Below, in pieces: positions 53,693 through 63,845 of a stretch of DNA of 64,000 nt. Positions within the stretch are counted from its first letter, which is position 1; every line of letters begins with the position of its first letter. The notes beneath the pieces are model-generated. The model saw only the letters and a program-made list of their open reading frames with translations. It was not told where the DNA came from and made no database searches. This stretch comes from Dysgonamonadaceae bacterium (GTDB lineage Bacteria > Bacteroidota > Bacteroidia > Bacteroidales > Azobacteroidaceae). Location of the stretch: assembly GCA_031272075.1 (NCBI GenBank), contig JAISUK010000044.1, forward strand, positions 62,001 through 126,000, in the 5' to 3' direction. The position numbers were made by a program, and so were the translations under genes.

Positions 53693-54737
53693 TGATAGAC
53701 CGTTGGATGTAGCCTTTGGTCGATTCGTCGGTGACCAATTGCAGCAATTCCGCTGTTTGAGTTTCGTTCCAGGTTTTTTTGAAAGCCGGTATCACGAAAT
53801 AAAGAAACAAGTTTTTATCCAAATCCACCAACTTCGGCGCTGTGGTATTGATCAGTTCGAAGAGTGCTTCCTGGCCGGATTCCGTCATTTTGGCCACCGA
53901 AGCAGCCTGGTATACCGGCAGAATATCGGCGTTTAACAAGTGGAGGGAAGCGGCTTTATTTCCAGCCTCTTCAATCTTTTCCTTGGTTGCCTGGCGGTCG
54001 TATCCCTGGAGTATTTTGGAAAAATATATCACATATTTCATTTTCAATACCGAATCAACCTTCTGTCGGCCAATCTCTTCCCGAAATGTTTCCAGATTTT
54101 CGGTCAGAAACGCTTCCTTTTCGGAACCAAGTGGGGCGTAGCTGTCGAAGATAAAGAAACCTTCTTTGAAAATTTTGTCTTCGTCTTTGAGCGTTTCGTA
54201 AAATTCTTCGACCAGCTTGGTGACATCGGTGGTATGTGTGTTTTGCAGCGCCTCTAAATAGCAGGCAACCAGTTTTTTATCCCGATCTCCGGCATCGTAG
54301 CGTTTTTTCAGCGCTCCAAAAGCTTGGGCAGGGTCGAAAGAAGCATCCACCTTGTCGATAAACCGGAGATCGAGGACACCTCCGGCAAAAAGATGGATCA
54401 ACTCGCCTTCTCCGTCCAGGATGACGAAGGTGGGATAGGCTTTAATGCCGAATTTCTTGGCAAAAACCGGTCCTGAATCCCCTTTCTCTGCGTTCACTTT
54501 GACGCTGACAAAGCGTGGGTTGAAATAGTCTCCGATTGCTTTCAACGGAAATATCTGTGCATCCATCAAACGGCAAGGGCCGCACCAGTCGGTGTAAACG
54601 TCCACAAACACAAATTTGTTCTCGGCTTTGGCTTTTGCCACGGCCTCATCGGGGGTGATTTCCTCGAAATTGATTCCCTGTCCCCAGAGGGTTGACGACA
54701 GGATGATTGATGACAGGAAAAGCATTATTTTTTGCAT
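53682..54737 (-). CDS. Exported thioredoxin-fold protein of uptake locus 2
   Basis: A 351-residue paralogue of the protein at 40417-41433: signal peptide (LFLSSIILSSTLWGQ), thioredoxin domain with DWCGPCR (Cys52, Cys55), cis-Pro in IKAYPTFVIL, and the same kind of helical C-terminal half. It is the last gene of the second uptake operon, 25 bases after the PKD-like lipoprotein gene. Its position mirrors locus 1, so the thiol protein seems to be a regular part of these systems. Confidence 0.88.
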   Translation of the reverse strand: MQKIMLFLSSIILSSTLWGQGINFEEITPDEAVAKAKAENKFVFVDVYTDWCGPCRLMDAQIFPLKAIGDYFNPRFVSVKVNAEKGDSGPVFAKKFGIKAYPTFVILDGEGELIHLFAGGVLDLRFIDKVDASFDPAQAFGALKKRYDAGDRDKKLVACYLEALQNTHTTDVTKLVEEFYETLKDEDKIFKEGFFIFDSYAPLGSEKEAFLTENLETFREEIGRQKVDSVLKMKYVIYFSKILQGYDRQATKEKIEEAGNKAASLHLLNADILPVYQAASVAKMTESGQEALFELINTTAPKLVDLDKNLFLYFVIPAFKKTWNETQTAELLQLVTDESTKGYIQRSITPR

Positions 54738-54762
54738 ACTTCAGTATATTATCAGGTTCCTA

Positions 54763-56346
54763 CTACCAGGTTCGCATTGTGTGCGGTTCTCTGTAAATCA
54801 GGTTTGTCGCCTGCCCGTTCCCTGTATACACTTTTTTCGGGCCGGCAGCGGCGTTGATGTCGTGGGTTGTACCTTCCATCGCATACGCACGCAAAATCCA
54901 GCTATCGGCTTTGTTGGACAGCACCAGGAATTCATTCGGTGCATCCGCATGATAGTAGCTGGGGTGGTTGTTGCAAGCCCAATCGTAGTTGTGGTGGATA
55001 TAGACGATCTTCTCATCGTCGGGTATTGTCACGGCGTTCAATTTTTGTGTCTGATTGTTCTGATTGTAGTAATGTACTTTATTGTCGCCGGTGGAATAGT
55101 ACAGGATGCTCGTGATGGAAGAAGCCGCGCCGGTGCCGCCTCCATTCTGTACACAAAAGACTTTGCCGTCGCCCACATTAAATTCGGCGGGCACCTGGTA
55201 ACTGCCGAAATAGACCAAAGAGCGGTAGGTGTTAAAACTGCCAGTTGCAGCATCCACAAGCCTCAGTTTGCCGATTTCTCCCTCGTTTTTGCTGCGAAGT
55301 AGCGCCCATCCGCGGGTTGCGGCGTTGAGGTAGTTGTGCTGCGTCCCGAAATACAGCACCTCCTGGTTGGTGAAATGGTGCTGTTCGTAACCCGGATAAG
55401 GCTGGGTATAAGCATACCTGTCTTGTGTAGTGCTGTAGCCGACAATCGAACCGGTGTTTTCGTTCAGGAACATCATATTGGAAGTGACTGTACAACCCTT
55501 TTCCGAGAGTCTGATTCCTTCATCCGGAAAAGCATAGCCGAAGCGTCCGTCGCTGTATGTAGCGCCGCCGACGGCATGAAGCTGATTGTTATTCAGCAGC
55601 ATGAATCCGCTGGAATTTCCCCATACGCCTTGCGGCTTCTTGACTGCGGGCAGTTCCATAAACGCGTGATCCCAATCGTATAACATGGTCATGTCATTGG
55701 CTTTGTAGATTCGCATATCTTCATCGGTGCATAACATAAACATATACACCCAGTTGTTAGCCACTGTTTTGCCCTCATCGTCAATGGTCTGGTAGCAATA
55801 CCTGTCTGAAAAAGTGGAGCGGATGGGTTTGCCCGGCAGGTCGTCACCGTTGATGGTTTTAAGGATATTGGAGTGGAGAACGCCGCTCCCGTCTATGAAA
55901 TCGACGTCGGTACGTCCGTTTTCGTATTTATTGACAAAATATCCCAGACTGAAAACGCTGGAAACGGTGATGATGGTACGCATGTAAGCGGAGGTGCCGG
56001 TTTGCTTGTCTTTGGCTTGGAAGATCAGTTTGTATTGACCCGGAGCCAGCGCCATTTTGTAATCCAGTTTTCGCTCACGCCCGATGGTATCGCGGCGGTT
56101 TTGCGTGGTGGTGCCGTGTGGATAGGCAACCCAAAAGTACTCGTAATCCGCTTCATTGCCTTGCACTTGCGGATCAAGCACGAAAGATTCCAGCATGAGA
56201 GCGGTGTAGTTGGCTTCAAATTCCGAAAGGATGATCGGCGCTACCGCGTCGGCATCCTGGTAGCTGTAGTTGCCGGTATCGTTTATACATTTTGTAAAGA
56301 ATGCGGCATACATGATTACGGCCAAATATATCGTTGCTTTTTTCAT
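54763..56346 (-). CDS. PKD-like family lipoprotein (locus 2)
   Basis: A 527-residue lipoprotein (segment MYAAFFTKCIND with the lipid Cys at about residue 20). It begins with an Ig/PKD-like domain (ILSEFEANYTALMLESFVLD, LAPGQYKLIFQAKDKQTGTS) and continues with a region of beta strands that may form a propeller (AFMELPAVKKPQGVWGNSSG, FLNENTGSIVGYSTTQ). The family is known from Bacteroidota SusCD loci, together with DUF4843 proteins; its ligand is not known. It is probably a surface-exposed binding protein. The frame extends upstream to 56409; the ATG at 56346 begins the signal peptide. Confidence 0.85.
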   Translation of the reverse strand: MKKATIYLAVIMYAAFFTKCINDTGNYSYQDADAVAPIILSEFEANYTALMLESFVLDPQVQGNEADYEYFWVAYPHGTTTQNRRDTIGRERKLDYKMALAPGQYKLIFQAKDKQTGTSAYMRTIITVSSVFSLGYFVNKYENGRTDVDFIDGSGVLHSNILKTINGDDLPGKPIRSTFSDRYCYQTIDDEGKTVANNWVYMFMLCTDEDMRIYKANDMTMLYDWDHAFMELPAVKKPQGVWGNSSGFMLLNNNQLHAVGGATYSDGRFGYAFPDEGIRLSEKGCTVTSNMMFLNENTGSIVGYSTTQDRYAYTQPYPGYEQHHFTNQEVLYFGTQHNYLNAATRGWALLRSKNEGEIGKLRLVDAATGSFNTYRSLVYFGSYQVPAEFNVGDGKVFCVQNGGGTGAASSITSILYYSTGDNKVHYYNQNNQTQKLNAVTIPDDEKIVYIHHNYDWACNNHPSYYHADAPNEFLVLSNKADSWILRAYAMEGTTHDINAAAGPKKVYTGNGQATNLIYREPHTMRTW

Positions 56347-56368
56347 TATTCTGTTTTTTTTATTGAGT

Positions 56369-57145
56369 TTATAATAAAGGAAATACCACTTCCGTGCCGT
56401 CCGCTTCAAAGAGTGGATCGTGCGTAAGCAGGTAATCGGTGAGTGCGCGGCGGGCTTTCATGTTATAGAAACGCCGTATGTCCGTATAGGTTGTTCCCGT
56501 AAGTGTCTGATCGAAATCGGCATAGCCTACGTAGTCGATGATAAACCGCATTTTTTCCTGTCCCCACGCGCCGAAAGTCTGGAAGTAGCCGTTGCTGGTG
56601 GTATTTTCCCACATGGCGGGCTGTGAAGCCATGGCGGTGATCTTGATGGTATAAGCTTGACGTCCGTCGAATCCGGCCACAAAATACTCATTGGAAGTAA
56701 TGGCCAGATCCAGACGGTATTCGGTGGAATTCATCAAATCGGTACGTTTGACGATGATTGGAACCGCAGCGAAGATGCTGTTGGCAGGCATTACCATTGC
56801 GGCCATTGCGGCAGGTGTATCGAAGGCTTCATAATCTCTGCCGGCCACGGCAGCATTTTCCTCGCCCGCATTGGTCTGCACGATGGGCAATGGGCGCTCC
56901 TGCGGAGAGAGCGAACCTGTCAGGCGGACATCCACCCATACGGTATCCACTGTCCTTGATCCGGCCAGGAAGAATGAATAGTTCACACTGTCGCGTTGAA
57001 TAGATCCTTTGGCATTGTTTTCTCCCCTGTAGAAAAAGAGTGAAGGAGCGTCGTCGAATTTATTGACTACCTGTTCCTCGCATGCCGTCAACAACAGGCA
57101 AATAATCGGGAGGAACACGCTGTATTTTAGAAATTTAGTCGTCAT
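56369..57145 (-). CDS. DUF4843 domain lipoprotein (locus 2)
   Basis: A 258-residue lipoprotein with lipobox CLLLTACEEQ. Body features FDDAPSLFFYRGENNAKGS and VWVDVRLTGSLSPQERPLPI match DUF4843, a Calx-beta-like family found with SusCD pairs. Function unknown; it probably binds substrate at the surface. Start at the ATG at 57145, 13 bases after the SusD stop; the upstream ATG at 57169 would lie in the SusD gene. Confidence 0.85.
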   Translation of the reverse strand: MTTKFLKYSVFLPIICLLLTACEEQVVNKFDDAPSLFFYRGENNAKGSIQRDSVNYSFFLAGSRTVDTVWVDVRLTGSLSPQERPLPIVQTNAGEENAAVAGRDYEAFDTPAAMAAMVMPANSIFAAVPIIVKRTDLMNSTEYRLDLAITSNEYFVAGFDGRQAYTIKITAMASQPAMWENTTSNGYFQTFGAWGQEKMRFIIDYVGYADFDQTLTGTTYTDIRRFYNMKARRALTDYLLTHDPLFEADGTEVVFPLL

Positions 57146-57158
57146 ATTTATTAAGCAT

Positions 57159-58640
57159 TTAGATTTCAAACAATAACTGTGAATCGGGAAGCGGAAGCAA
57201 GAGGTTTTCCCAGCTGAAGCTCAAGGCGGCCGGCCAGGTAAACTTGGTGTAATTGAGCCGCTTGTAAAAGAAATACATTTGACCTTCGCCATAAAACTCT
57301 TTCCGGTATTCTTTTTCCAGTCGTTCCTTTATCGCATCCTCGTCGATGAGCGTGTCGTCGATAGAAGAGTCCATGTTGCGTGCGATGCGGAAAGTGCGGA
57401 ACAAGTCCGGGCGGCCACATTCTACGGCGATGAAATACATTTCCGACAGACGCATCAACGGCATATCCGCTTCCGCAGTGGTCTCTGTGTCGTTGAATTT
57501 TCTGAAATAGTTGAAATCCCCCACCAGCGGAATGGTTTTGTTTTCCCACAGTCGCTGATCGCGGTAACGGATGTCGAGGGGATGCAAGGCTGATTCGTAC
57601 GCGGTGGCGAGTTTCGTCTTGTCTTGGGTAAAAGCGGTAGTGTATTCGAAGAATGCCGCTTTCAGCGTAGTCGTAGCGAGCGAATTATTCACTGCGAAGA
57701 CGTGTTCGGTTGGGAAGGTGAGGCGACCGTAACCGGCTTCTGATTCATTCCCCAGGGTAAATTTCAGTGAGCCGTCGCTATTTTGCGCTTCGATGACTTC
57801 GAGTGCGTACCTGGCAGCCAAGGATTTTGTGTCGCCGATGCCGTTAATATTGTTGATAAACAGGTAATAACGGGCTTTGGCGGCTTTCACGGCATAGTAG
57901 TTGAAACGCACCTGACGGAAATAGTGGAAATCATTGATGGTAAGATCGGAGCCTTGCAGTGTGCCCGGCGCGTTGAGCTGCGTGTTCGTATAAGTCAGGA
58001 TCGGATCGTCTGCCAGCAGTGCTTCCGCTTGGTCGAGTTCGTTGATGATGTTGTCCAACACTTCCCTGTAAGTGCGTGTCAGCAGTTCGTTCGGATCTTT
58101 CGTTACTGTTTTAACATAAGGGATTGCCTTATCATCCAAATTGATTTGTGAAGTCACCGGACTCCAGAATCGCAGGATCTCAAGATGCAGAAATGCACGC
58201 AAACCGATGGCTTCGCCTTTGATCAATTCGTAGTTTCCATCGGTGAACAATGCTTTTTTCTCATCGATATGTGCGAGTAAAGAATTGAGGTTGCTGATGG
58301 TTTTGTAGTAAGCCAGCCAGGTGGTTTCCAGCAGGCTCTTGCTGACTGACGAAGTGTAGTCAAATCCGGTGAGGGAAGTCAGCAGCTCGTTGGAGGTGCC
58401 CGCCCGCACGGTCCAGTGTTGGGTGATCATTTCGGGCAAAACCACGGTGGTGTTGAGTCCATAGAGCGATGAGGAGGCCATCCGGATATAGGCGCCGACC
58501 AGCAAATCCTGAAAGCCTTGTTCCGTGCTGAACGATTCTTCTTCGCGTATTTCGAGCGCAGGATTGATGTCGAGCCATTCATTACACGCGGAAAGCGCCA
58601 ATGTCAATGTCAATATGATGATGTTGAATATCTGTTTCAT
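57159..58640 (-). CDS. SusD/RagB family nutrient-binding lipoprotein (locus 2)
   Basis: A 493-residue SusD-like protein with lipobox LTLALSACNEWLDI. SusD features: LLVGAYIRMASSSLYG, IKGEAIGLRAFLHLEILRFW and the C-terminal MPLMRLSEMYFIAVECG, YRKEFYGEGQMYFFYKRLNY. The ATG at 58649 (3 codons upstream) is also possible. It follows the SusC gene directly. Partner of the frameshifted SusC at 58661-62045. Confidence 0.93.
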   Translation of the reverse strand: MKQIFNIIILTLTLALSACNEWLDINPALEIREEESFSTEQGFQDLLVGAYIRMASSSLYGLNTTVVLPEMITQHWTVRAGTSNELLTSLTGFDYTSSVSKSLLETTWLAYYKTISNLNSLLAHIDEKKALFTDGNYELIKGEAIGLRAFLHLEILRFWSPVTSQINLDDKAIPYVKTVTKDPNELLTRTYREVLDNIINELDQAEALLADDPILTYTNTQLNAPGTLQGSDLTINDFHYFRQVRFNYYAVKAAKARYYLFINNINGIGDTKSLAARYALEVIEAQNSDGSLKFTLGNESEAGYGRLTFPTEHVFAVNNSLATTTLKAAFFEYTTAFTQDKTKLATAYESALHPLDIRYRDQRLWENKTIPLVGDFNYFRKFNDTETTAEADMPLMRLSEMYFIAVECGRPDLFRTFRIARNMDSSIDDTLIDEDAIKERLEKEYRKEFYGEGQMYFFYKRLNYTKFTWPAALSFSWENLLLPLPDSQLLFEI

Positions 58641-58660
58641 AATGTTCATAAATTTTTGAA

Positions 58661-60253
58661 TTAAAACCTGGTAGCTATCGAGACGGAGAAATTCCGAGCG
58701 AAAGGATAAGTCGTGCCGCGCTCACGTTTGATGGTGGAGAGATGGAATACATCGTCCGCATAACACGATACGGTGAGGTATTCCATGAATTTCAAGTGTT
58801 TACGTAGCCATTCGGGACTAAATTCGTAAGCCAGATTCAGGGAACTCAATCGCAGTTCGCTTTCTTCCATCACGAAACGCGAGGAGGCGTACGTGGTAGA
58901 GAAGTCGGTAATTCTTTTGAAGTAGGTATTGTCCCCCGGATTTTGCCAGCGGTCGTAGAGCGCTCTGCGGTCGAGGTTGTTCCAGGGATTATTCACGCCC
59001 GATCTGGTGGTACTGATGTTTTCCACTTTGTCTACCAGCGTCTGGTTGTAGATATCTCTGCCGAGACTGTAGGAAAATGACGCATTCAGCGTAAGATTTT
59101 TCCAACGCAACATGGTGCGCAGGTTGCCCCATACATTGGGATCGTCTACGCCGCATGCCACTTTGTCTTCGGCATTCCACGTATCGACGCGAACGCCGTC
59201 TTTATTCAGAAAGATTTCATTGCCGGTAGCAGGGTCAATTCCAAGCGATTTGACCACATAGATGGTGTTCATCGATTCGCCTTCCTTGTAGAGGAAGCTC
59301 GGATTGGATCCGGTGGCGGTCATTAATTCATCGTTGAGAAATTCCAACGCATTGGAAATCTTTAATATTTCGTTCCGGTTGTGAATCAGATTTCCGCCTA
59401 CCGACCACGTCAGGCCTTTGGGGTCGCGCAAGAGAAAGAAATTGGCGCTCATCTCGACACCCCGGTTGCGTACCTCGCCGATATTTGCCTTGTAGCTCTC
59501 GTAGCCGGCAGCCGTAGGCAAGTTGATGTCCGCGAGCAGTGATTCCGTCAGTTTGTTGTAGAAATCCACCTTGATATTCACGCGTCGGTTGAAAAGCGTT
59601 GTCTCCAATCCCAGATTGACCTGCTTGGTTGTTTGCCAAGTAAGGTCGGAATTTCCCAGCGCAATCATATACGAACCATTCCAGAACTCGTAGCCCTGAG
59701 AAAAGTAGCGGTAAGTGGTAAGTGCCTGGTAAGAACTGAAATTCTGGGAACCGGAGGTGCCGTACGAAGCCCGCAGTCGCAGGTTGTCGATGGCTTTGTT
59801 GTTTTTGATGAAAGACTCGTTGTGCAAGTTCCAACCCAAGCCGACCGACCAGAAGGGTGCGGTGCGTTTGTTGGCGCCAAACTTGGACGATCCTTCCATT
59901 TTGCCCGATAAATCGGCAAAGTATCGACTGTCAAAAGTATAGTTGATATTGAGGATGGAACCCACGCGGCGCGAACGTGCTTCCGTACTGCTTGGTTTTC
60001 CGTCGGGAGGATAGGCTCCCGCCATGCCGAGATTGGCCATATTGATCGCCGAAAAACCTACGGCTGTGATGGAATAAGTTTCACTCTGACTGTCGCCGGC
60101 GCTGAAACTGAGTCCGGTATAGAGTTGATGCCGTTCGGCAAATGTCTTGTTGTAGTTCAGCGTAATATCTCCTTCGTAAGAGAAATTACCCCGTACCGTA
60201 GGCATAACTTCCCCGTAATTTATAGTTTTCGCCCGAATACGCTGAAGTTTCAA
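58661..60253 (-). pseudogene. SusC/RagA transporter of locus 2, C-terminal part after a frameshift
   Basis: This frame encodes the barrel part of SusC (EGDITLNYNKTFAERHQLYT, ADLSGKMEGSSKFGANKR, ending ARNFSVSIATRF). Homology begins at about 60188, where the upstream frame ends; the codons between 60253 and there are the wrong frame. Removing one base from the run of four C at 60189-60192 (plus strand) joins the two frames into one transporter of about 1,127 residues. No start codon with a signal is present. Confidence 0.88.
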
Positions 60254-62045
60254 AACTGGTATGTTCGCGCGACAGGTATTTATCGGTACGACTTTCCTGT
60301 TTGGTAACTCCCAGGCGTCCTCTCAAGAAGAGTTCGGGGGTGACATACCACTCCATCGCGAAATTATTTTGGATCTCGATATAGCTGCCATCGTCGCGGT
60401 AGGGCAAGGTGGCGTTATACAGCGGGTTGCCCACCTGCGGCGGCGTACTTCCGGTGGACGAATAAGGTTCGGCGATTATTTTTTTCAGATTGCCGTCGTC
60501 ATCATAAGGAGTGTAAATCGGGTTGGCGGCAGCGTATTCCGAGAAACTCCCGTAAGGAGAGTTGTAGTTTTTATTACTGACGATCGTCAGATCGTTTTGG
60601 AATTTGATTTTTTCCAATTCATATTGAAAAAACAGGTTGCCGGAGAATGTGTTACGCGACGACTCCTTCATTGCGCCGGTCACATCGTTGTAGCCCAGTC
60701 CGGCAGAATAACGGAAATTGTCTGCACCGCCGTCGAGGGTCAGACTGTGGCGATTGCCGACGCCCACGTGAACAGGGTATTTCAGCCAGTAGGTATCCAC
60801 TCCGCGTTCCACTTCAATCAGGCGGCTGTTATATAATTCCTGCAACGATTGATAGGAATCGTCAATGGTTGAAGAATAGAGGCCTGCGGCGCGTTCGTAT
60901 TCCAATTTTTCGCGTGCATTCATCAAATTGTAGGAGGTGAGGTCGGGCGCCTCAAAATTGACCGTTCCACGATAACTGATTCTGAGTTTGCCGACTTCGG
61001 GACGCTTCGAGGTGATAACGACAACACCATTGGCGCCTCGCGCACCATACAATGCAGTTCCGCTGGCGTCTTTCAGCAGTGTGATGCTTTCCACCAGCTC
61101 CTGATCCATGTCTATCACGCGCTGGAGCGACACTTCAAAGCCATCGAGCACGAACAGGGGAAGGTTGGATGAAATAAGTGTGTTGCTTTCTTCCTGAAGA
61201 TCTCGGACGCTGATATCCAGACTGGTGCGGCCGCGCAAGGTGATTTCGGGCAAGCGGTTGGGGTCAGATCCGTACTCGATGTCGTCTATCACGTTGAAAC
61301 TGGGGTCCAGGTTTTTAATGGCAGTAATCAGACCGGTATTGCCTGCGGCACGAAGCTCTTTTGCGGTAAAAGTCTGGGCGGCGCCCGTATAGCTTTCGCG
61401 CGATTTGTTAAAGATTCCGGTTACCACTACTTCGTCGATGACACTGGCGTTTTCTTTCATCGTGACATTCAGGGTGGGTTCACCTTTCCAGAGGATTTCT
61501 TTCGTTTCCATTCCGACAAAGCTGAAGATCAACGCCACTTTTTCCATCGCAGGGAAAGTCAGCGCAAAATGTCCGGCAGCATCGGTTGTAGCGCCGAGGG
61601 TGGTGCCCTTGATTCGGATATTTACGCCCGCGAGCGCCTCTCTGTCCGAGTCGTAGACCACGCCCTGCACTTGCTGCTGATCTTGCTGCACAACATTTGT
61701 TGCGGAAGGATTCGCTTTGTGCAGTGTGATGATTCGTCCTTCAATTTCGTAACGAAATCCGGTTCCGGCGAGGATACGTGTAAGCACATTTCTCACCGTT
61801 TCGTTTTTTACCTGTATGGAAACATTCCCGATCGATTCCGTCTGTTCTACATTGTAGACAAAATTCATCCCTGTCTGTTTCCTGATGGATTCCAATACCG
61901 CTTTGAGCGGAGCCGATTTAAAATCCAGGGTTACGATGGCAGATTCGGTTGTGTCCTGAGCATACAACGGAATTGCTGCCGTCAACAGCATCACGAGCAA
62001 AAATGCCAGGCCATTACGCCACTTACATTTGCTTTTTAACTTCAT
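60186..62045 (-). pseudogene. SusC/RagA transporter of locus 2, N-terminal part before a frameshift
   Basis: 619 residues: signal peptide (GLAFLLVMLLTAAIPLYAQ), STN domain (about 35-110, LDFKSAPLKAVLESIRKQTG), carboxypeptidase-regulatory-like domain (VQGVVYDSDREALAGVNIRI), TonB-box region VIDEVVVTGIFNKSRES, plug (LLKDASGTALYGARGANGVV) and the first barrel strands. It stops at a TAA in YGTG at 60186, caused by one extra base in a four-C run. Either the gene is broken, phase-variable, or the base is a sequencing error. It starts 5 bases after the FecR stop. Confidence 0.9.
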
Positions 62046-62050
62046 AACAT

Positions 62051-63115
62051 TTATAATTTAAAGATGTATAATTTATGGTTTTTTATTTCCGCTTTCATAT
62101 TGGAAGAATGGCAGATGGCCTGAATGATCGGTTCGATGGTGTCGTAACGGTCAAAACTTCCGGTGAAATGCAAACTTTGCACGTCGTCGGCGATAAATTC
62201 GATATCGATATTGTACCAGCGCGACAGTACATCCATGATTTCTTTCAATGATTTATTGTCGAAATGAAAGCGGCCGTCGTTCCAGGCCACGTATGCTTCC
62301 ACGTCGACATTTTTTACTTCCAGGCGGTGGCTTTCGGTGTTCCATTCCGCCAGCTGTCCGGGCATCAGCAGGCGTTCCTCGCCGGCAATGATGATGCCGA
62401 TGCTGCCTTTCACCAGAATGACTTCGGTCGCAGGCTCGTTTTGGTAGGCGTAGACATTGAATCGGGTGCCGTACTGCCGCACTTTTATCTCGTCTGTCAC
62501 CACATAGAAGGGACGAGTGCTGTCGGGAGCGATTTCAAAATACGCTTCGCCTTGCAAATAGACGGTGCGTTCGACGCCGGTAAATGCAACGGGATATTTC
62601 AGTTGAGAGGCGGCATTCAGGTGGACTTGCGTGCCGTCGTCCAGTTCAATTCTGTATTCGCCTCCACGTTGGGTAACGATGGTGTTGTATTGTTCGGTCG
62701 CGACCGATTCGTTGTTGTGATACGATATCCGGTCGTTGTTGACTGTTGCTGTACCCGATTCGCTCACCGCCACTTTTTCGGCGGTTTCGGCATTCAGCGC
62801 TACCTCCTCGCCATTAGAAAGGATCAATACCGCCTGCGAAGTTCCTTGCCGGATCTCTGCCAGCGTTTGCCTCGTGTCGTCCGGTGCTTTCAACAGTATG
62901 AAATACACGGCCAGCATACATGCCGGCAACAACAAGATGGCGGCAGCATATCTGAAAACTACTTGCCATCGGAATGTTGGAATCGGCTTCCTGCCGATGC
63001 GCCGACAGAAATCCAGCCAAGCCTTCCACTTGTCGATACGCTTGTAATGCAGGTATTTCGACAGAAAAGCATTGTCTTTTTCCATCTCGTCGATCAATTG
63101 TTTTTGTTTTTCCAT
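62051..63115 (-). CDS. FecR-family anti-sigma factor (locus 2)
   Basis: A 354-residue inner-membrane regulator with a membrane segment near residues 50-72 (YAAAILLLPACMLAVYFILL), the FecR domain (TQRGGEYRIELDDGTQVHLN, LQGEAYFEIAPD, GTRFNVYAYQ) and C-terminal DUF4974 (AYVAWNDGRFHFDNKSLKEI). It passes the signal from the STN domain of SusC to the sigma factor, 63 bases upstream. SusC begins 5 bases after its stop. Confidence 0.94.
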   Translation of the reverse strand: MEKQKQLIDEMEKDNAFLSKYLHYKRIDKWKAWLDFCRRIGRKPIPTFRWQVVFRYAAAILLLPACMLAVYFILLKAPDDTRQTLAEIRQGTSQAVLILSNGEEVALNAETAEKVAVSESGTATVNNDRISYHNNESVATEQYNTIVTQRGGEYRIELDDGTQVHLNAASQLKYPVAFTGVERTVYLQGEAYFEIAPDSTRPFYVVTDEIKVRQYGTRFNVYAYQNEPATEVILVKGSIGIIIAGEERLLMPGQLAEWNTESHRLEVKNVDVEAYVAWNDGRFHFDNKSLKEIMDVLSRWYNIDIEFIADDVQSLHFTGSFDRYDTIEPIIQAICHSSNMKAEIKNHKLYIFKL

Positions 63116-63178
63116 AAATCTGACGTTTGTAATAGAAACGATCAGACAAACAAAAGGGTGACAGAATTTGAAAAAAAT

Positions 63179-63745
63179 TTATATCAGAGTGTAAGTTGAG
63201 AGCAAAAACAGGAAAAGGAGGTGCAGCCGTTGGCGCAGATGGCGCATGGCTCTCAGTTTTTGCGTTTTCACCGTGTCGATAGAGATTTGAAGTTCGACGG
63301 CAATCTCGCGATTTTTTTTTCCTTCGAGCGACATCAGGAAAATTTCCCTGCAGCGCGCGGGAAGTTCGTCGATGGCTTTGAACAACAGTCGGTATTCTTC
63401 TTCGCGGTGCATTTCCGTTTCGTCGAACACCTCCTCGTCGGAGGACTCGTCGGTGATGTAACCGGCATACCGATTTTCCACGTCCTGATGACGCAAGTAA
63501 TCGAAGGCGGCATTTTTGACGAAACGGTACAGATATGACTTGAAAGCAGGATAGGAAGTGAAAACGACCTGTTTTTCCCAGATCGACACAAACAATTCCT
63601 GGACAATATCTTCCGCCGCTTCGTCGGAACCCGTAATAGACGACACGTACACCACGAGTGCGGCGTAGTAATCGTCGTAAAGCGTTCGATAAGCCTCCAA
63701 TTTCTTGTCATTCAGTTTTTGTAAGAAAACGGACTCTTTGTTCAT
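63179..63745 (-). CDS. ECF sigma factor, FecI-like (locus 2)
   Basis: A 188-residue ECF sigma: region 2 (SDEAAEDIVQELFVSIWEKQ, AFKSYLYRFVKNAAFDYLR) and region 4 (ELPARCREIFLMSLEGKKNR, EIAVELQISIDTVKTQKLRA). The C-terminal tail LLFLFLLSTYTLI is unusually hydrophobic for a sigma factor. It heads the second uptake locus. Two -7 elements lie upstream at 63772 and 63793. Confidence 0.94.
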   Translation of the reverse strand: MNKESVFLQKLNDKKLEAYRTLYDDYYAALVVYVSSITGSDEAAEDIVQELFVSIWEKQVVFTSYPAFKSYLYRFVKNAAFDYLRHQDVENRYAGYITDESSDEEVFDETEMHREEEYRLLFKAIDELPARCREIFLMSLEGKKNREIAVELQISIDTVKTQKLRAMRHLRQRLHLLFLFLLSTYTLI

Positions 63746-63771
63746 GGCGATGATAGATACAATTTTAACGT

Positions 63772-63779
63772 CAAAGGTA
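63772..63779 (-). promoter_or_regulatory. Proximal -7 element for the locus 2 sigma gene
   Basis: Minus-strand TACCTTTG, 26 bases before the ATG at 63745. Confidence 0.55.
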
Positions 63780-63792
63780 ATGATATTTTTTA

Positions 63793-63800
63793 CAAAGATA
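63793..63800 (-). promoter_or_regulatory. Distal -7 element for the locus 2 sigma gene
   Basis: Minus-strand TATCTTTG, 47 bases before the ATG. The two elements are 13 bases apart, so they would be alternative start sites. Confidence 0.45.
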
Positions 63801-63837
63801 GAATATCTTCGATGGCTTTGCTATACCCTGTTTAAGG

Positions 63838-63845
63838 TATTTTTG
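63838..63845 (+). promoter_or_regulatory. -7 element facing out of the window
   Basis: TATTTTTG matches TAnnTTTG and points to the right edge. The remaining bases to 64000 hold only short frames (ATGs at 63927, 63961 and 63974), one of which may be the start of a gene beyond the window. Confidence 0.4.

Noticed and set aside
60186-60253. Programmed ribosomal frameshift in SusC
   Set aside because: No slippery heptamer or downstream structure is evident, and SusC proteins are not known to need one; a one-base insertion or sequence error is simpler.
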